Positions 15,886 through 24,360 of a stretch of 64,000 nt of DNA are shown in pieces. The notes under the pieces were generated by a model that did no database searches, was not told the DNA's origin, and saw only the letters and a program-made list of their open reading frames with translations. Position 1 is the first letter of the stretch; each line of letters starts with the position of its first letter. Source of the stretch: LMUY01 sp965198565 (lineage in GTDB: Bacteria; Pseudomonadota; Alphaproteobacteria; Acetobacterales; Acetobacteraceae); the NCBI GenBank assembly GCA_965198565.1, contig OZ240665.1:310001-374000 (forward strand). The letters run 5' to 3'. Position numbers and translations under genes: made by a program.

Positions 15886-16599
15886 CTAAAGCAAGCCCTC
15901 GCGCTCAAAACTGAGCCATCCGCCGCTCCCCACGATCACATGATCATGCAGCACGATCCCCAGCGTGCCGACTGCCCGCTTGATCTCCGCGGTCATCGCT
16001 AAATCAGCCTGTGACGGTGTCGTATCCCCGCTCGGATGGTTGTGCACCAGGATGATCGCCGTCGCGTGCAGCTCCAACGCCCGCTTTGCCACCTCGCGCG
16101 GATACACCGGCGTGTGGTTCACCGTGCCGCGGGATTGCGCCTCGTCGGCCACCAAGCGGTTCTTGTTGTCCAGGAACAGCACGCGGAATTGCTCCACCCG
16201 CTCCCGCGCCAGCACCGCCGTGAGATAGCGCATCAGCGCGTCCCAGCTCGACAGCACCGGCTGGTCGCGCAGCTCCGAACGCATCAAGCGCAACGCCGCC
16301 GCTTGCACCGTCTTCAGCGCCGCCGCACCCGCCTCGCCCATGCCGTCCACGCTGCGCAGCTCGTTCAAGGGCGCCGCGATGGCGTTGGCGAAGCTGCCGA
16401 AGCGCGACAGCAGGGCCCGGGCGATCGGCTTAGTGTCACGCCGCGGCAAGGCGAGGAACAACACCAGCTCCAGCAGCTCGTGATCCGCCACGCTCTCGGG
16501 GCCGGCGGTCAGCAGGCGGGCGCGCAGGCGCTGGCGATGGCCCTCGGCGCTCATCGGCGAGGGCGGAACGCTGTCCAGCTTCAGCTCCTCGCCCGCCAC
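15886..16599 (-). CDS. radC: RadC family JAB domain protein
   Basis: A 237-residue RadC. The N-terminal half carries a helix-hairpin-helix region (ELRSVDGMGEAGAAALKTV). The C-terminal JAB/MPN metalloprotease-like domain has the zinc motif HNHPSGDTTPSQAD with its H-x-H and Asp, and a catalytic Glu upstream. The family was once linked to DNA repair, but the biochemical role is still uncertain. The start is taken as the GTG at 16599; an ATG at 16554 is an alternative. It follows the thioesterase gene with only six bases between, so the run map-thioesterase-radC is probably one operon. Confidence 0.92.
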   Translation of the reverse strand: MAGEELKLDSVPPSPMSAEGHRQRLRARLLTAGPESVADHELLELVLFLALPRRDTKPIARALLSRFGSFANAIAAPLNELRSVDGMGEAGAAALKTVQAAALRLMRSELRDQPVLSSWDALMRYLTAVLARERVEQFRVLFLDNKNRLVADEAQSRGTVNHTPVYPREVAKRALELHATAIILVHNHPSGDTTPSQADLAMTAEIKRAVGTLGIVLHDHVIVGSGGWLSFEREGLL

Positions 16600-16605
16600 G
16601 CGCGT

Positions 16606-17025
16606 TCAGCCGGCCGGCGCGTCGGGCAGGAGCCAGGGCGCCAGGCGCTCCCGCACCGCATCGTCGAGCGGGACGGAGCGCCGGGTGCTGCGGTCGATCA
16701 GCACCAACACCGTCACCGCCTCGGCCGCCACCAGTCCATCGCGGCCGATCCGCTGGCGGAAACTGACGGACTTGGTGCCGAAGCGCAGGACCACGGTTTC
16801 GATCAGCACGTCGCCGGGCCAGGACAACTCGTGCTTGAAGTCGATCTCGAGCCGCGCCAGCACGGTCGCCAAGCCGCTGCGCTCCGCCATCAGCTTGGCT
16901 TCGGCGAACAGCTCCACCCGCCCGGACTCGAACAAGGTCGCATACACGGCGTTGTTCAGGTGGCCGTTCTCGTCGTTGTCGGAATAGCGCAGCCGCTGCG
17001 TGGTTCGGAACCAGGGGTCAGACAT
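16606..17025 (-). CDS. acyl-CoA thioesterase, 4HBT/FcbC-YbgC type
   Basis: A 139-residue hot-dog fold protein. The signature RYSDNDENGHLNNAVYATLFESGRVE contains the catalytic Asp and the H-x-N pair of 4-hydroxybenzoyl-CoA thioesterase-like enzymes. Family members hydrolyse acyl-CoA thioesters and act as tetramers in the cytoplasm; the substrate here is unknown. The ATG at 17025 overlaps the end of map by eight bases, so the two are translated in coupled fashion. The presence next to map and radC is common in Acetobacteraceae, to my recollection. Confidence 0.85.
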   Translation of the reverse strand: MSDPWFRTTQRLRYSDNDENGHLNNAVYATLFESGRVELFAEAKLMAERSGLATVLARLEIDFKHELSWPGDVLIETVVLRFGTKSVSFRQRIGRDGLVAAEAVTVLVLIDRSTRRSVPLDDAVRERLAPWLLPDAPAG

Positions 17026-17818
17026 AAGGCGGCTTGGTATAGCCCGCCGGCGAGTGGGTGAACACCTCGCAGCCGTCCTCGGTCACGCCCACCATGTGCT
17101 CGAACTGCGCCGACAGGCTGCGGTCCCGCGTCACCGCGGTCCAGCCGTCGTCCAACACCTTCACCTCGGGGCGCCCGGCGTTCACCATCGGCTCCACGGT
17201 GAAGAACATGCCGGGGCGCAACAGCGGGCCTTCGCCAGGGCGGCCGAAATGCAGCACGTTGGGCGCCTCGTGGAAGCGGCGGCCGATGCCGTGGCCGCAG
17301 AAGTCGCGCACGACGCTGAAGCGCTGCGCCTCCACGTAGCTCTGGATGGCGTGCCCCACGTCGCCCAGCGTGGCGCCGGGCCGAACCGCCGCCAAGCCGC
17401 GGAGCAACGCCTCGTAGGTCACGTCCAGCAGCACGCGGGCGCGGGTGCCGACTTGCCCGGCCACGTACATGCGGCTGGTGTCGCCATGCCAGCCGTCGAG
17501 CACCACGGTCACGTCGATGTTCAGGATGTCGCCGTCGACTAGGCGGCGGTCGCCGGGGATGCCGTGGCAGACCACGTGGTTGATCGAGGTGCAGATCGAC
17601 TTGGGGTAGCCGCGATAGTTCAGCGTGGCGGAGACGCCGCCGCCCTGCTCCATGAACTCGTGGCACAGCACGTCGAGCTCGCCGGTGCTGACGCCGGGCT
17701 TCACGTGCTCGGTGATCATGTCGAGCGTTTGCGCCGCCAATCGCCCGGCGGCTCGCATGCCGACGAAATCCTCCGGCCGGTGCAAGGTAATCCGCCGTCC
17801 GTCTACCCCGCCGTCCAT
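17018..17818 (-). CDS. map: methionine aminopeptidase, type I
   Basis: A 266-residue MetAP that removes initiator methionine. The five metal ligands are visible: the two Asp in NIDVTVVLDGWHGDTSRM, the His in FCGHGIGRRFHEAP, and the Glu residues in FTVEPMVN and AQFEHMVGV. The catalytic His is in TSINHVVCHGIP. Length and motif spacing match type Ia. I chose the ATG at 17818; upstream in-frame codons extend into sequence that does not resemble the family. It precedes the thioesterase and radC on the same strand and lies 85 bp downstream of the carboxypeptidase gene. Confidence 0.95.
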   Translation of the reverse strand: MDGGVDGRRITLHRPEDFVGMRAAGRLAAQTLDMITEHVKPGVSTGELDVLCHEFMEQGGGVSATLNYRGYPKSICTSINHVVCHGIPGDRRLVDGDILNIDVTVVLDGWHGDTSRMYVAGQVGTRARVLLDVTYEALLRGLAAVRPGATLGDVGHAIQSYVEAQRFSVVRDFCGHGIGRRFHEAPNVLHFGRPGEGPLLRPGMFFTVEPMVNAGRPEVKVLDDGWTAVTRDRSLSAQFEHMVGVTEDGCEVFTHSPAGYTKPPYV

Positions 17819-17903
17819 CTGCGTCCCACTTTCAACCCCTGACGAACGCTGAAAATGCGCAAGCTGGTGGCGCGGTGCAAGGCTTACGCCGCGCCCAGTC
17901 GTT

Positions 17904-19064
17904 TCAGCCGCTGCGGTGCCAGAGCGCCGCGTGGCTCGAGGAGGCATGCCGCACCACCGGATGCGCGGCAGTCGGCATCACACGCGGCCGCAAAACGGGG
18001 GGCGGAACGGCGAGTGAGAAGCTCCAGGCCCGGCGCATCGCGGCCCGAGCGGCGACCCGTGCGGCGGCCCGTTCCGCCACCTCGCTGCGGCCAGTGCGGA
18101 CAGGGTGCCCGGTGCGGCCGGCGGCCCACGACCGGCCCGGCAGCGCCACCGGCGGCAGGGTCGCCGCCGAGGCGGAGGCCACCAGCAGAGGCACGCGCGT
18201 GCGCGGCTCGCCGCGGCTCACCGGCACACCCATCTGCTCGAACCCCGCGTCCAGCAGGGAGGCCATGTGCATGTCCCGCTCGCTCCCGTTCGATGCGCCC
18301 ATCACCACGCCGACCAGCCGCACGTCGCCGCGCACGGCGGAGGTGACCAGGTTGCAGCCGGACGCGTCGATATAGCCGGTCTTGAGCCCGTCGGCGCCGG
18401 GATAGGTCTGCAGCATGTGGTCATGATTGGGTATAACGCGGCCGTGGAAGACGAAGGACGGCACGCTGAAATAGCGGTATTCGTCGGGGTAGTCCTGGAT
18501 CAAGTGCCGAGCCAGCAGCGCCAGGTCGCGGGCGGTGGTCACCTGGTCGGGGTCGGGCCAGCCGGAGGCGTTGCGAAAGGTGGTGCGGCTCATGCCCAGC
18601 GCGCGGGCCCGCAAGGTCATCATCTGGGCGAACTGGGGCTCGTCGCCGCCCAGCAGTTCGCCGAGGGCGGCCGCGGCGTCGTTGGCCGACTTGGTGACCA
18701 GACCCAGCAGCGCCTGCTGCACCGTGATATAGGTCCCGGGCAGCAGGCCGAGCTTGGACGGCGGCATGCTCGCGGCATGGGCAGACACCGGCACCGGCTG
18801 GTCGAGCGTGACCCGGTGGTCGCGCAACGCCTCGAACAACAGGTAGATCGTCATCAGCTTGGTGAGGCTGGCCGGGTAGCGCGGCTCGTCGGCATTGACC
18901 GCCTCCAGCACCTGCCCATTCGCCACGTCCATCACGAAGGAGGCATAGCGATCCGACCCGATCTGGGCGGCGGCAGGCCTGGACCATAGCGCAGACGCCG
19001 TTACCGCGCAGACCATAACCAGGGTTGGCACGATACCAGTGGTTCCAAAGCGCCGCCCCACCAT
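17904..19064 (-). CDS. D-alanyl-D-alanine carboxypeptidase (PBP5/6 family, S11)
   Basis: A 386-residue periplasmic penicillin-binding protein that trims the terminal D-Ala from peptidoglycan pentapeptides. Residues 1-34 form a signal peptide ending in RPAAAQ. The active-site triads follow in order: SLTK (about residues 66-69), SAN (about 126-128) and KTG in GLKTGYID (about 230). After the catalytic domain, about 90 residues are rich in Ala and Arg (for example VAERAAARVAARAAMRR) and could form an amphipathic helix that anchors the enzyme to the inner membrane. No PBP5 C-terminal domain is recognisable. It is divergent from the phasin gene. Confidence 0.92.
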   Translation of the reverse strand: MVGRRFGTTGIVPTLVMVCAVTASALWSRPAAAQIGSDRYASFVMDVANGQVLEAVNADEPRYPASLTKLMTIYLLFEALRDHRVTLDQPVPVSAHAASMPPSKLGLLPGTYITVQQALLGLVTKSANDAAAALGELLGGDEPQFAQMMTLRARALGMSRTTFRNASGWPDPDQVTTARDLALLARHLIQDYPDEYRYFSVPSFVFHGRVIPNHDHMLQTYPGADGLKTGYIDASGCNLVTSAVRGDVRLVGVVMGASNGSERDMHMASLLDAGFEQMGVPVSRGEPRTRVPLLVASASAATLPPVALPGRSWAAGRTGHPVRTGRSEVAERAAARVAARAAMRRAWSFSLAVPPPVLRPRVMPTAAHPVVRHASSSHAALWHRSG

Positions 19065-19227
19065 GCCCCCAACACTCTGTTGACCGGCGCCAATCTAGAG
19101 GCGGACGCGCTGCCATGTCCAGCCTGACAACGACACTTCTTCAGCGGTTTAAACACGTTACGCACGCCAGTTGCAGTCCGCGATTAAACAGCGACTGCAC
19201 CGTGAATCATGCATCGCACAAATGGTG

Positions 19228-19256
19228 TTGACGAGGGTGAGCCGCCTTCAATATGT
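19228..19256 (+). promoter_or_regulatory. candidate phasin promoter
   Basis: TTGACG (19228-19233), a 17-base spacer and ATATGT (19251-19256) resemble a sigma-70 promoter reading toward the phasin gene. The predicted start, around 19263, falls next to the inverted repeat at 19265-19279, the expected geometry for a repressor that blocks the start region. Confidence 0.5.
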
Positions 19257-19264
19257 CTGCGCCG

Positions 19265-19279
19265 TGCTGCAATGCAGCA
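19265..19279. promoter_or_regulatory. candidate PhaR-type operator upstream of the phasin gene
   Basis: A perfect inverted repeat TGCTGC-AAT-GCAGCA, 68 bp before the phasin ATG. The consensus CTGC-N3/4-GCAG has been reported for PhaR, the repressor of phasin genes in Paracoccus and Rhodobacter, which is released by PHB. Site and location fit. A near-identical repeat is at 31161-31177. Confidence 0.65.
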
Positions 19280-19347
19280 TAGCCGCCGGGGGCCGAGAAA
19301 ACACAAATCGTACGCCGGTAAGCTTCAACTTAGCGGGATGACGCACC

Positions 19348-19824
19348 ATGGACATGGCCACTGAGACCTCCGACAACATCGACCGTACCGTGAACGGCCT
19401 CAAGGACTGCGTTGCCACCACCACTGCGGGCCTGCACCAGGCCCAGAGCGACATGCGCGAAGGCGTGCAGAAGGCGATCAAGGCCACCGAAGAGATGGTC
19501 TCGTTCAGTCAGGGCAACGTCGAGGCGCTCGCGAAATCCAGCCAGATCCTGATGAGCGGGGTGCAGGATATCGGCCAGAGCATGGCCGCCGCTGCCAAGG
19601 CCTCGATGGAAGAGACGGTGAGCGGCCTCAAGGCGCTCAGCGGCGTCAAGTCGTTCAAGGACTTCTACGAGCTGCAGACCAGCATGATCCGCTCCGCCAT
19701 GGAGCGCAGCGTGGCGCAGACCAGCCAGCTCACCGAGCACACCGTCAAGCTGTCCGAGCGCGCCTTCGCCCCGATCGGCGCCCGGTTGCGCCTGGCGACG
19801 GACCGGTTCGGCCGCATCGGCTAA
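19348..19824 (+). CDS. phasin family protein
   Basis: A 158-residue phasin, a small amphipathic helical protein that coats polyhydroxyalkanoate granules. It has no signal peptide. Features are the heptad-rich segments ATEEMVSFSQGNVEALAKSSQILMSGVQDIGQ and VKSFKDFYELQTSMIRSAMERSVAQTSQLTEHTVKLSERAFAPI, matching the Phasin_2 pattern. The presence implies PHB or a related storage polymer. Upstream are a promoter and a PhaR-type operator; downstream is a strong terminator, so the gene is a monocistron. Expression probably rises when polymer titrates the repressor, by analogy with the family. Confidence 0.9.
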   Translation: MDMATETSDNIDRTVNGLKDCVATTTAGLHQAQSDMREGVQKAIKATEEMVSFSQGNVEALAKSSQILMSGVQDIGQSMAAAAKASMEETVSGLKALSGVKSFKDFYELQTSMIRSAMERSVAQTSQLTEHTVKLSERAFAPIGARLRLATDRFGRIG

Positions 19825-19852
19825 CTCCCCGCCTTTCGTCGTTTTGCGTCTC

Positions 19853-19881
19853 GGGCCCGGATCGTCCATCCGGGCCCTTTT
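19853..19881 (+). terminator. rho-independent terminator of the phasin gene
   Basis: A perfect 10-bp stem GGGCCCGGAT / ATCCGGGCCC (19853-19862 and 19868-19877) with a five-base loop CGTCC, followed by TTTT. It lies 28 bp after the phasin stop and is the clearest intrinsic terminator in the window. Confidence 0.9.
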
Positions 19882-19985
19882 GCTTGCCGTGATCCCGGGA
19901 GCCCATGTGTCGGGGCTTTTCCCGCGGGACTGCATTCCGATATGCTAGCCCGCATGACCACAAAAGCGGCCCAGGCCTCCCAACG

Positions 19986-20312
19986 ATGAGCGACTCCGAC
20001 AAACGCGGTGGCGAAGGACCGAGCATCGGCGTCGTCACCAAGGCGCGCCCCAAGACCCGCAAGCCGGCGATGTACAAGGTCTTGATGCTGAACGACGACT
20101 ACACGCCAATGGAGTTCGTCGTGCACGTGCTCGAGCGTTTCTTCCAGAAGACACGCGAAGAAGCCACCCGCATCATGCTGCATGTGCACCGGCGCGGGGT
20201 CGGGGTTTGCGGCGTTTTCACGTACGAAGTGGCGGAAACCAAGGTAACGCAGGTGATGGATTTGGCGCGGCAGAACCAACATCCGCTGCAGTGCACGATC
20301 GAGAAAGAGTGA
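19986..20312 (+). CDS. clpS: ATP-dependent Clp protease adaptor ClpS
   Basis: A 108-residue ClpS, which delivers N-degron substrates to ClpA. The core motifs are YKVLMLNDDYTPMEFVVHVLERFF (substrate-pocket N-D-D and the adjacent hydrophobic gate), TRIMLHVHRRGVGVCGVFTYEVAETKV (second half of the fold) and a C-terminal strand before QHPLQCTIEKE. The variable N-terminal extension of about 27 residues is the part that enters ClpA in the known complex. I chose the ATG at 19986; upstream in-frame codons lack homology. clpA follows after 155 bp, the usual alphaproteobacterial order. Confidence 0.95.
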   Translation: MSDSDKRGGEGPSIGVVTKARPKTRKPAMYKVLMLNDDYTPMEFVVHVLERFFQKTREEATRIMLHVHRRGVGVCGVFTYEVAETKVTQVMDLARQNQHPLQCTIEKE

Positions 20313-20467
20313 GGGCTGAAAAGCGCGGCATGGTCTCCCATCTGCAGCAGACCGGCTTGCCGCAACGGCCCGGACTTTGTCCGAAGTTGGGGAGCCGGAG
20401 TTAAGGGATCGACAACCCCGCCGATCTACAGTGAGGTGCGTTCCAGTCTAAGGAGCAGCGAAGGACT

Positions 20468-22816
20468 ATGCTGTCACGCAATCTAGAGCAGACGCTGCAC
20501 CGCGCCTTGTCGTTCGCGAGCGAGCGCCGGCACGAATACGCTACGCTGGAGCACCTCCTGCTCGGCTTGGCGGACGATACTGACGCGGCCACCGTCCTGC
20601 GCGCCTGCGGAGTGGATCTCGAGAAGCTGCGCCAGGAGTTGGGCGAGTTCCTCGACAAGGATCTGCCTGGCCTCGCCACCGAGCGGCCCGGCGACCCGAA
20701 GCCCACTGCCGGGTTCCAGCGCGTCGTGCAGCGCGCCGCCATCCACGTCCAGAGTTCCGGCCGCGACGAGGTGACGGGCGCCAACGTGCTCGTGGCGCTG
20801 TTCAGCGAGCGGGAGAGCCACGCGGTCTATTTCCTGCAACTGCAGGACATGACCCGGCTCGACGCGGTGAACTTCATCAGCCACGGGATCGCCAAGGCGC
20901 CGGGCCGCCCCTCCACCCGCCCGACAACGGCCGAGAAGCCGGACTCGACGGGCGAGGGCGAGCGCGAGGAGAAGCCCAGCCGCCGCAACCAGGACGCGCT
21001 GTCGACCTACTGCGTGAACCTCAACAAGAAGGCGACCGCCGGCAAGATCGACCCGCTGATCGGCCGCGAGAGCGAGATCGAGCGCACGATCCAAATCCTG
21101 TGCCGCCGCACCAAGAACAACCCGCTCTATGTCGGTGACCCAGGCGTGGGCAAGACCGCCATCGCCGAGGGCTTGGCCAAGCGCATCGTCGAAGGGGACG
21201 TGCCCGAGGTCCTGCTCAAGAGCACCATCTACTCGCTCGACATGGGCGCCCTGCTCGCCGGCACGCGCTACCGCGGTGACTTTGAGGAGCGGCTCAAGGC
21301 GGTGGTAACCGAGCTCGAGGCGCAGCCCAACGCGGTGCTGTTCATCGACGAGATCCACACCGTGATCGGCGCCGGCGCCACCAGCGGCGGCGCGATGGAT
21401 GCGTCCAACCTGCTGAAGCCGGCTTTGGCCAGCGGCACGCTGCGCTGCATCGGGTCCACCACCTATAAAGAGTATCGCAACTACTTCGAGAAGGACCGCG
21501 CGCTGGTCCGCCGGTTCCAGAAGATCGACGTGAACGAGCCTTCGATCGAAGATGCCGTGAAGATCCTGCGCGGACTCAAGACCAACTACGAGCGCCACCA
21601 CAAAGTCCGCTACACCGAGGAGGCGATCCGCGCCGCGGTCGAGCTGTCGGCGAAATACATCAACGACCGCAAGCTGCCGGACAAGGCGATCGACGTGATC
21701 GACGAGGTGGGCGCCAGCCGGATGCTGCTGCCCGAGGGCAAGCGCCGCAAGACCGTCACCCTGCGGGACGTCGAGGAGATCGTGGCCAAGATCGCCCGCA
21801 TCCCGCCCAAGAGCGTCTCCGCAGACGACAAGGAGACGCTGCGCAACCTCGAGCGGGACCTGAAGGCGATGGTGTTCGGGCAGGACAAGGCGATCGACGC
21901 CCTCTCCGCCGCCATCAAGCTCAGCCGCGCCGGGCTGCGGGACGCGGAGAAGCCGATCGGCAACTACCTGTTCAGCGGCCCGACCGGTGTCGGCAAGACC
22001 GAAGTGGCCCGGCAACTCGCGTCCACCCTCGGCATCGAGCTGATCCGCTTCGACATGAGCGAGTATATGGAGCGCCACAGCGTCTCCCGCCTGATCGGCG
22101 CTCCGCCGGGCTATGTGGGTTTCGACCAGGGCGGCCTGCTGACCGACGGGATCGACCAGCATCCGCATTGCGTGCTGCTGCTGGACGAGATCGAGAAGGC
22201 CCACCAGGACCTGTTCAACATCCTCCTGCAGGTGATGGACCACGGCAAGCTGACCGACCACAACGGCAAGAGCGTCGACTTCCGCAACGTGATCCTGATC
22301 ATGACCACGAATGCCGGCGCGTCGGACATGGCGAAGGAAGCCATCGGGTTTGGCCGCACCCAGCGCGAGGGCGAGGATGAGGAGGCGGTCAAGCGCCTGT
22401 TCACCCCCGAGTTCCGCAACCGGCTGGACGCGATCATCCCGTTCGCCGGGCTCTCCGAAGACACCGTGGGTCGCGTGGTCGAGAAGTTCGTCATGCAGCT
22501 CGAGGCGCAGTTGGCCGACCGGAATGTGACGATCGAGCTCACCTCGGCCGCCAAGGAGTGGCTAGCGGAACGGGGTTATGACCCGCTGTATGGCGCGCGT
22601 CCGCTGGCCCGGGTGATCCAGGAGCACATCAAGAAGCCGCTCGCCGAGGAGCTGCTGTTCGGCAAGCTGGTGAAGGGTGGCTCGGTGAAGGTGAACCTGG
22701 TCGACGGCAAGCTCGCCTTCGACGTGACCGAGGCAGTCGGCGGCGGCACTGCGAAGTCCGAGAGCGACGACGGCGAGGGCGGCGGCTCCGAGCGCGAGCC
22801 CGAGGTGGTGGAATGA
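20468..22816 (+). CDS. clpA: ATP-dependent Clp protease ATP-binding subunit ClpA
   Basis: A 782-residue AAA+ unfoldase. The N-domain (residues 1-145) with LEQTLHRALSFASERRHEYATLEHLLLGL binds ClpS. D1 has Walker A GDPGVGKTAIAEG and Walker B VLFIDEIH. D2 has Walker A GPTGVGKTEVAR, Walker B VLLLDEIEKAH and sensor motif ARPLARVIQEHIKKPLAEELL. The ClpP-binding loop should be near the IGFGR region in D2. The acidic C-terminal tail (about 25 residues, ESDDGEGGGSEREPEVVE) is longer than in E. coli. GAAGG precedes the ATG. The stop overlaps the next gene's start by four bases. Confidence 0.97.
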   Translation: MLSRNLEQTLHRALSFASERRHEYATLEHLLLGLADDTDAATVLRACGVDLEKLRQELGEFLDKDLPGLATERPGDPKPTAGFQRVVQRAAIHVQSSGRDEVTGANVLVALFSERESHAVYFLQLQDMTRLDAVNFISHGIAKAPGRPSTRPTTAEKPDSTGEGEREEKPSRRNQDALSTYCVNLNKKATAGKIDPLIGRESEIERTIQILCRRTKNNPLYVGDPGVGKTAIAEGLAKRIVEGDVPEVLLKSTIYSLDMGALLAGTRYRGDFEERLKAVVTELEAQPNAVLFIDEIHTVIGAGATSGGAMDASNLLKPALASGTLRCIGSTTYKEYRNYFEKDRALVRRFQKIDVNEPSIEDAVKILRGLKTNYERHHKVRYTEEAIRAAVELSAKYINDRKLPDKAIDVIDEVGASRMLLPEGKRRKTVTLRDVEEIVAKIARIPPKSVSADDKETLRNLERDLKAMVFGQDKAIDALSAAIKLSRAGLRDAEKPIGNYLFSGPTGVGKTEVARQLASTLGIELIRFDMSEYMERHSVSRLIGAPPGYVGFDQGGLLTDGIDQHPHCVLLLDEIEKAHQDLFNILLQVMDHGKLTDHNGKSVDFRNVILIMTTNAGASDMAKEAIGFGRTQREGEDEEAVKRLFTPEFRNRLDAIIPFAGLSEDTVGRVVEKFVMQLEAQLADRNVTIELTSAAKEWLAERGYDPLYGARPLARVIQEHIKKPLAEELLFGKLVKGGSVKVNLVDGKLAFDVTEAVGGGTAKSESDDGEGGGSEREPEVVE

Positions 22817-23094
22817 AGGCGAGCTGGAACGGCGAGGTCATCGCCGAGAGCGACGACATCGTGACGGTGGAGGGGAATGCGTATTTCCCAACCGCCGCCG
22901 TGAAGCCCGGCGTGCTCCAAGCATCCGAGCATACTTCGGTCTGCCCCTGGAAGGGTACCGCGCATTACCACACGGTGGTGGTGGGGGATGCGGTGAACCA
23001 GAATGCCGCTTGGTACTATCCCGAGCCGAAGGACGCGGCGAAGCAAATCCGCGGCCGGGTGGCGTTTTGGAAAGGCGTGAGCGTTTCAGCTTAG
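22813..23094 (+). CDS. DUF427 domain protein
   Basis: A 93-residue DUF427 protein of the single-domain kind. Conserved features are WNGEVIAESDD, the FP motif in AYFPTAAV, SVCPWKGTAHYHTV with a Cys and His pair, and AWYYPEPKDAAKQIRGRVAFWKGV. The family has a double-stranded beta structure and no proven activity. It overlaps clpA by ATGA and so is translated with it. That coupling suggests an accessory role in proteolysis or merely a convenient promoter; nothing in the sequence decides. Confidence 0.88.
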   Translation: MKASWNGEVIAESDDIVTVEGNAYFPTAAVKPGVLQASEHTSVCPWKGTAHYHTVVVGDAVNQNAAWYYPEPKDAAKQIRGRVAFWKGVSVSA

Positions 23095-23115
23095 CGGGTC
23101 GGCTGGGCGAGAGGT

Positions 23116-24360
23116 GTGGGTGACGTGACCCGCATCTCCCCGCTGCTCGAGCGGCTGCACTCGCTGCATCCGCGCTTGATCGACCTGAGCCTGGACCGGC
23201 TGCAACGTCTCCTCGGTCAGCTCGACCACCCGGAACTGCGGTTGCCCCCAGTGATCCACGTCGCTGGAACGAATGGCAAGGGCAGCACCTGCGCCTTCAT
23301 TCGCGCCATCGCCGAGGCGTCTGGCCTCCGCGTGCATGTCTACACCTCCCCGCATCTGGTGCGCTTCAACGAGCGCATCCGCGTTGCCGGGTCGCTGGTG
23401 AGTGATGACGCCTTAGCGGACACGCTGGAACAGATCGAGCGGGTGAACGCCGGGGCGCCGATCACGGTGTTCGAGGTCATTACCGCAGCCGCGTTCGCCC
23501 AATTCGCCGCGACCGCCGCCGATCTTTGCGTGCTCGAAGTGGGGCTCGGCGGCCGGGGCGACGCGACCAACGTGATCACGCCCGCCGCTTGCGCCATCAG
23601 CTCGATTTCGCTCGACCACCGCGAGATGCTGGGAGACACGCTGGCCCTGATCGCGGCGGAAAAGGCTGGCATCATGAAACCCGGCGTCCCCACCGTCACC
23701 GGGCGGCAGCCGGAAGAGGTGCTGGCCGTGCTGGACGCGACCGGGCCGGTGCTGGCGCGGGACTGGGACTGGACGATTTCGGCCACGCCGAGCGGCCTGC
23801 GCTATGAGGACGCAGGTGGCACGCTAGCGCTCCCCCGCCCGGCCCTGCCCGGTGTGCATCAGCAGGACAATGCCGGCATTGCCGTGGCCGCGGTTCGCGC
23901 CGCCGGGCTCGGGATCGACGATTTTGGCGGCTTGGCTCGTGCGGTCTGGCCAGCGCGCATGCAGCGGCTGACGGGACGGCTCGCTGCTCTAGCCCCTCGG
24001 CACGAAATCTGGCTCGATGGGGGCCATAATCCCGGCGCCGGCGAAACCCTGGCCGCGCACCTGGCCGAGCATGGCCCGGCGCATCTCATCGTCGGGATGA
24101 AGCAATCCAAGGACACGGCCGAGTTCCTGCGTCCGCTGCTGCCGCACGCCGCCAGCCTCTGGGCAGTGGCCGAGCCGGAGCAGCATCAGGCCTTGCCGGT
24201 CGAAGCGATCATCGCGGCGTCGGGCGGTCTGGCGCAGCCTGGGCCCACGGTGCGCCAGGCGCTGGCTGACCTGCCCGCCGCTCCCGCTCGCGTGCTGATT
24301 TGCGGCAGCCTGTATCTGGCGGGCGAGGTTCTGAAGCTGGACGGCGTGGAGCCCCAGTGA
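23116..24360 (+). CDS. folC: bifunctional folylpolyglutamate synthase / dihydrofolate synthase
   Basis: A 414-residue Mur-ligase-like enzyme that adds glutamate to dihydropteroate and folates. The ATP-binding P-loop is VAGTNGKGSTCAFI at about residues 49-62. YTSPHLVRFNERIRV (folate contact region), ITVFEVITAAAF, DHREMLGDTLALIAAEKAGIMK with the carbamylated-type Lys, and LDGGHNPGAG in the C-terminal domain are all typical. The start is GTG at 23116, 21 bp after the DUF427 stop. The stop overlaps the next gene (GTGA), so clpA, DUF427, folC and the CPBP gene may form one transcript. Confidence 0.95.
   Translation: MGDVTRISPLLERLHSLHPRLIDLSLDRLQRLLGQLDHPELRLPPVIHVAGTNGKGSTCAFIRAIAEASGLRVHVYTSPHLVRFNERIRVAGSLVSDDALADTLEQIERVNAGAPITVFEVITAAAFAQFAATAADLCVLEVGLGGRGDATNVITPAACAISSISLDHREMLGDTLALIAAEKAGIMKPGVPTVTGRQPEEVLAVLDATGPVLARDWDWTISATPSGLRYEDAGGTLALPRPALPGVHQQDNAGIAVAAVRAAGLGIDDFGGLARAVWPARMQRLTGRLAALAPRHEIWLDGGHNPGAGETLAAHLAEHGPAHLIVGMKQSKDTAEFLRPLLPHAASLWAVAEPEQHQALPVEAIIAASGGLAQPGPTVRQALADLPAAPARVLICGSLYLAGEVLKLDGVEPQ

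Noticed and set aside
20313..20467. Possible terminator between clpS and clpA (CGGACTTTGTCCG)
   Set aside because: Only five-base-pair arms with a three-base loop and no T-tract.
20483..22261. A 592-codon open frame opposite clpA
   Set aside because: Antisense shadow; clpA has all AAA+ motifs.
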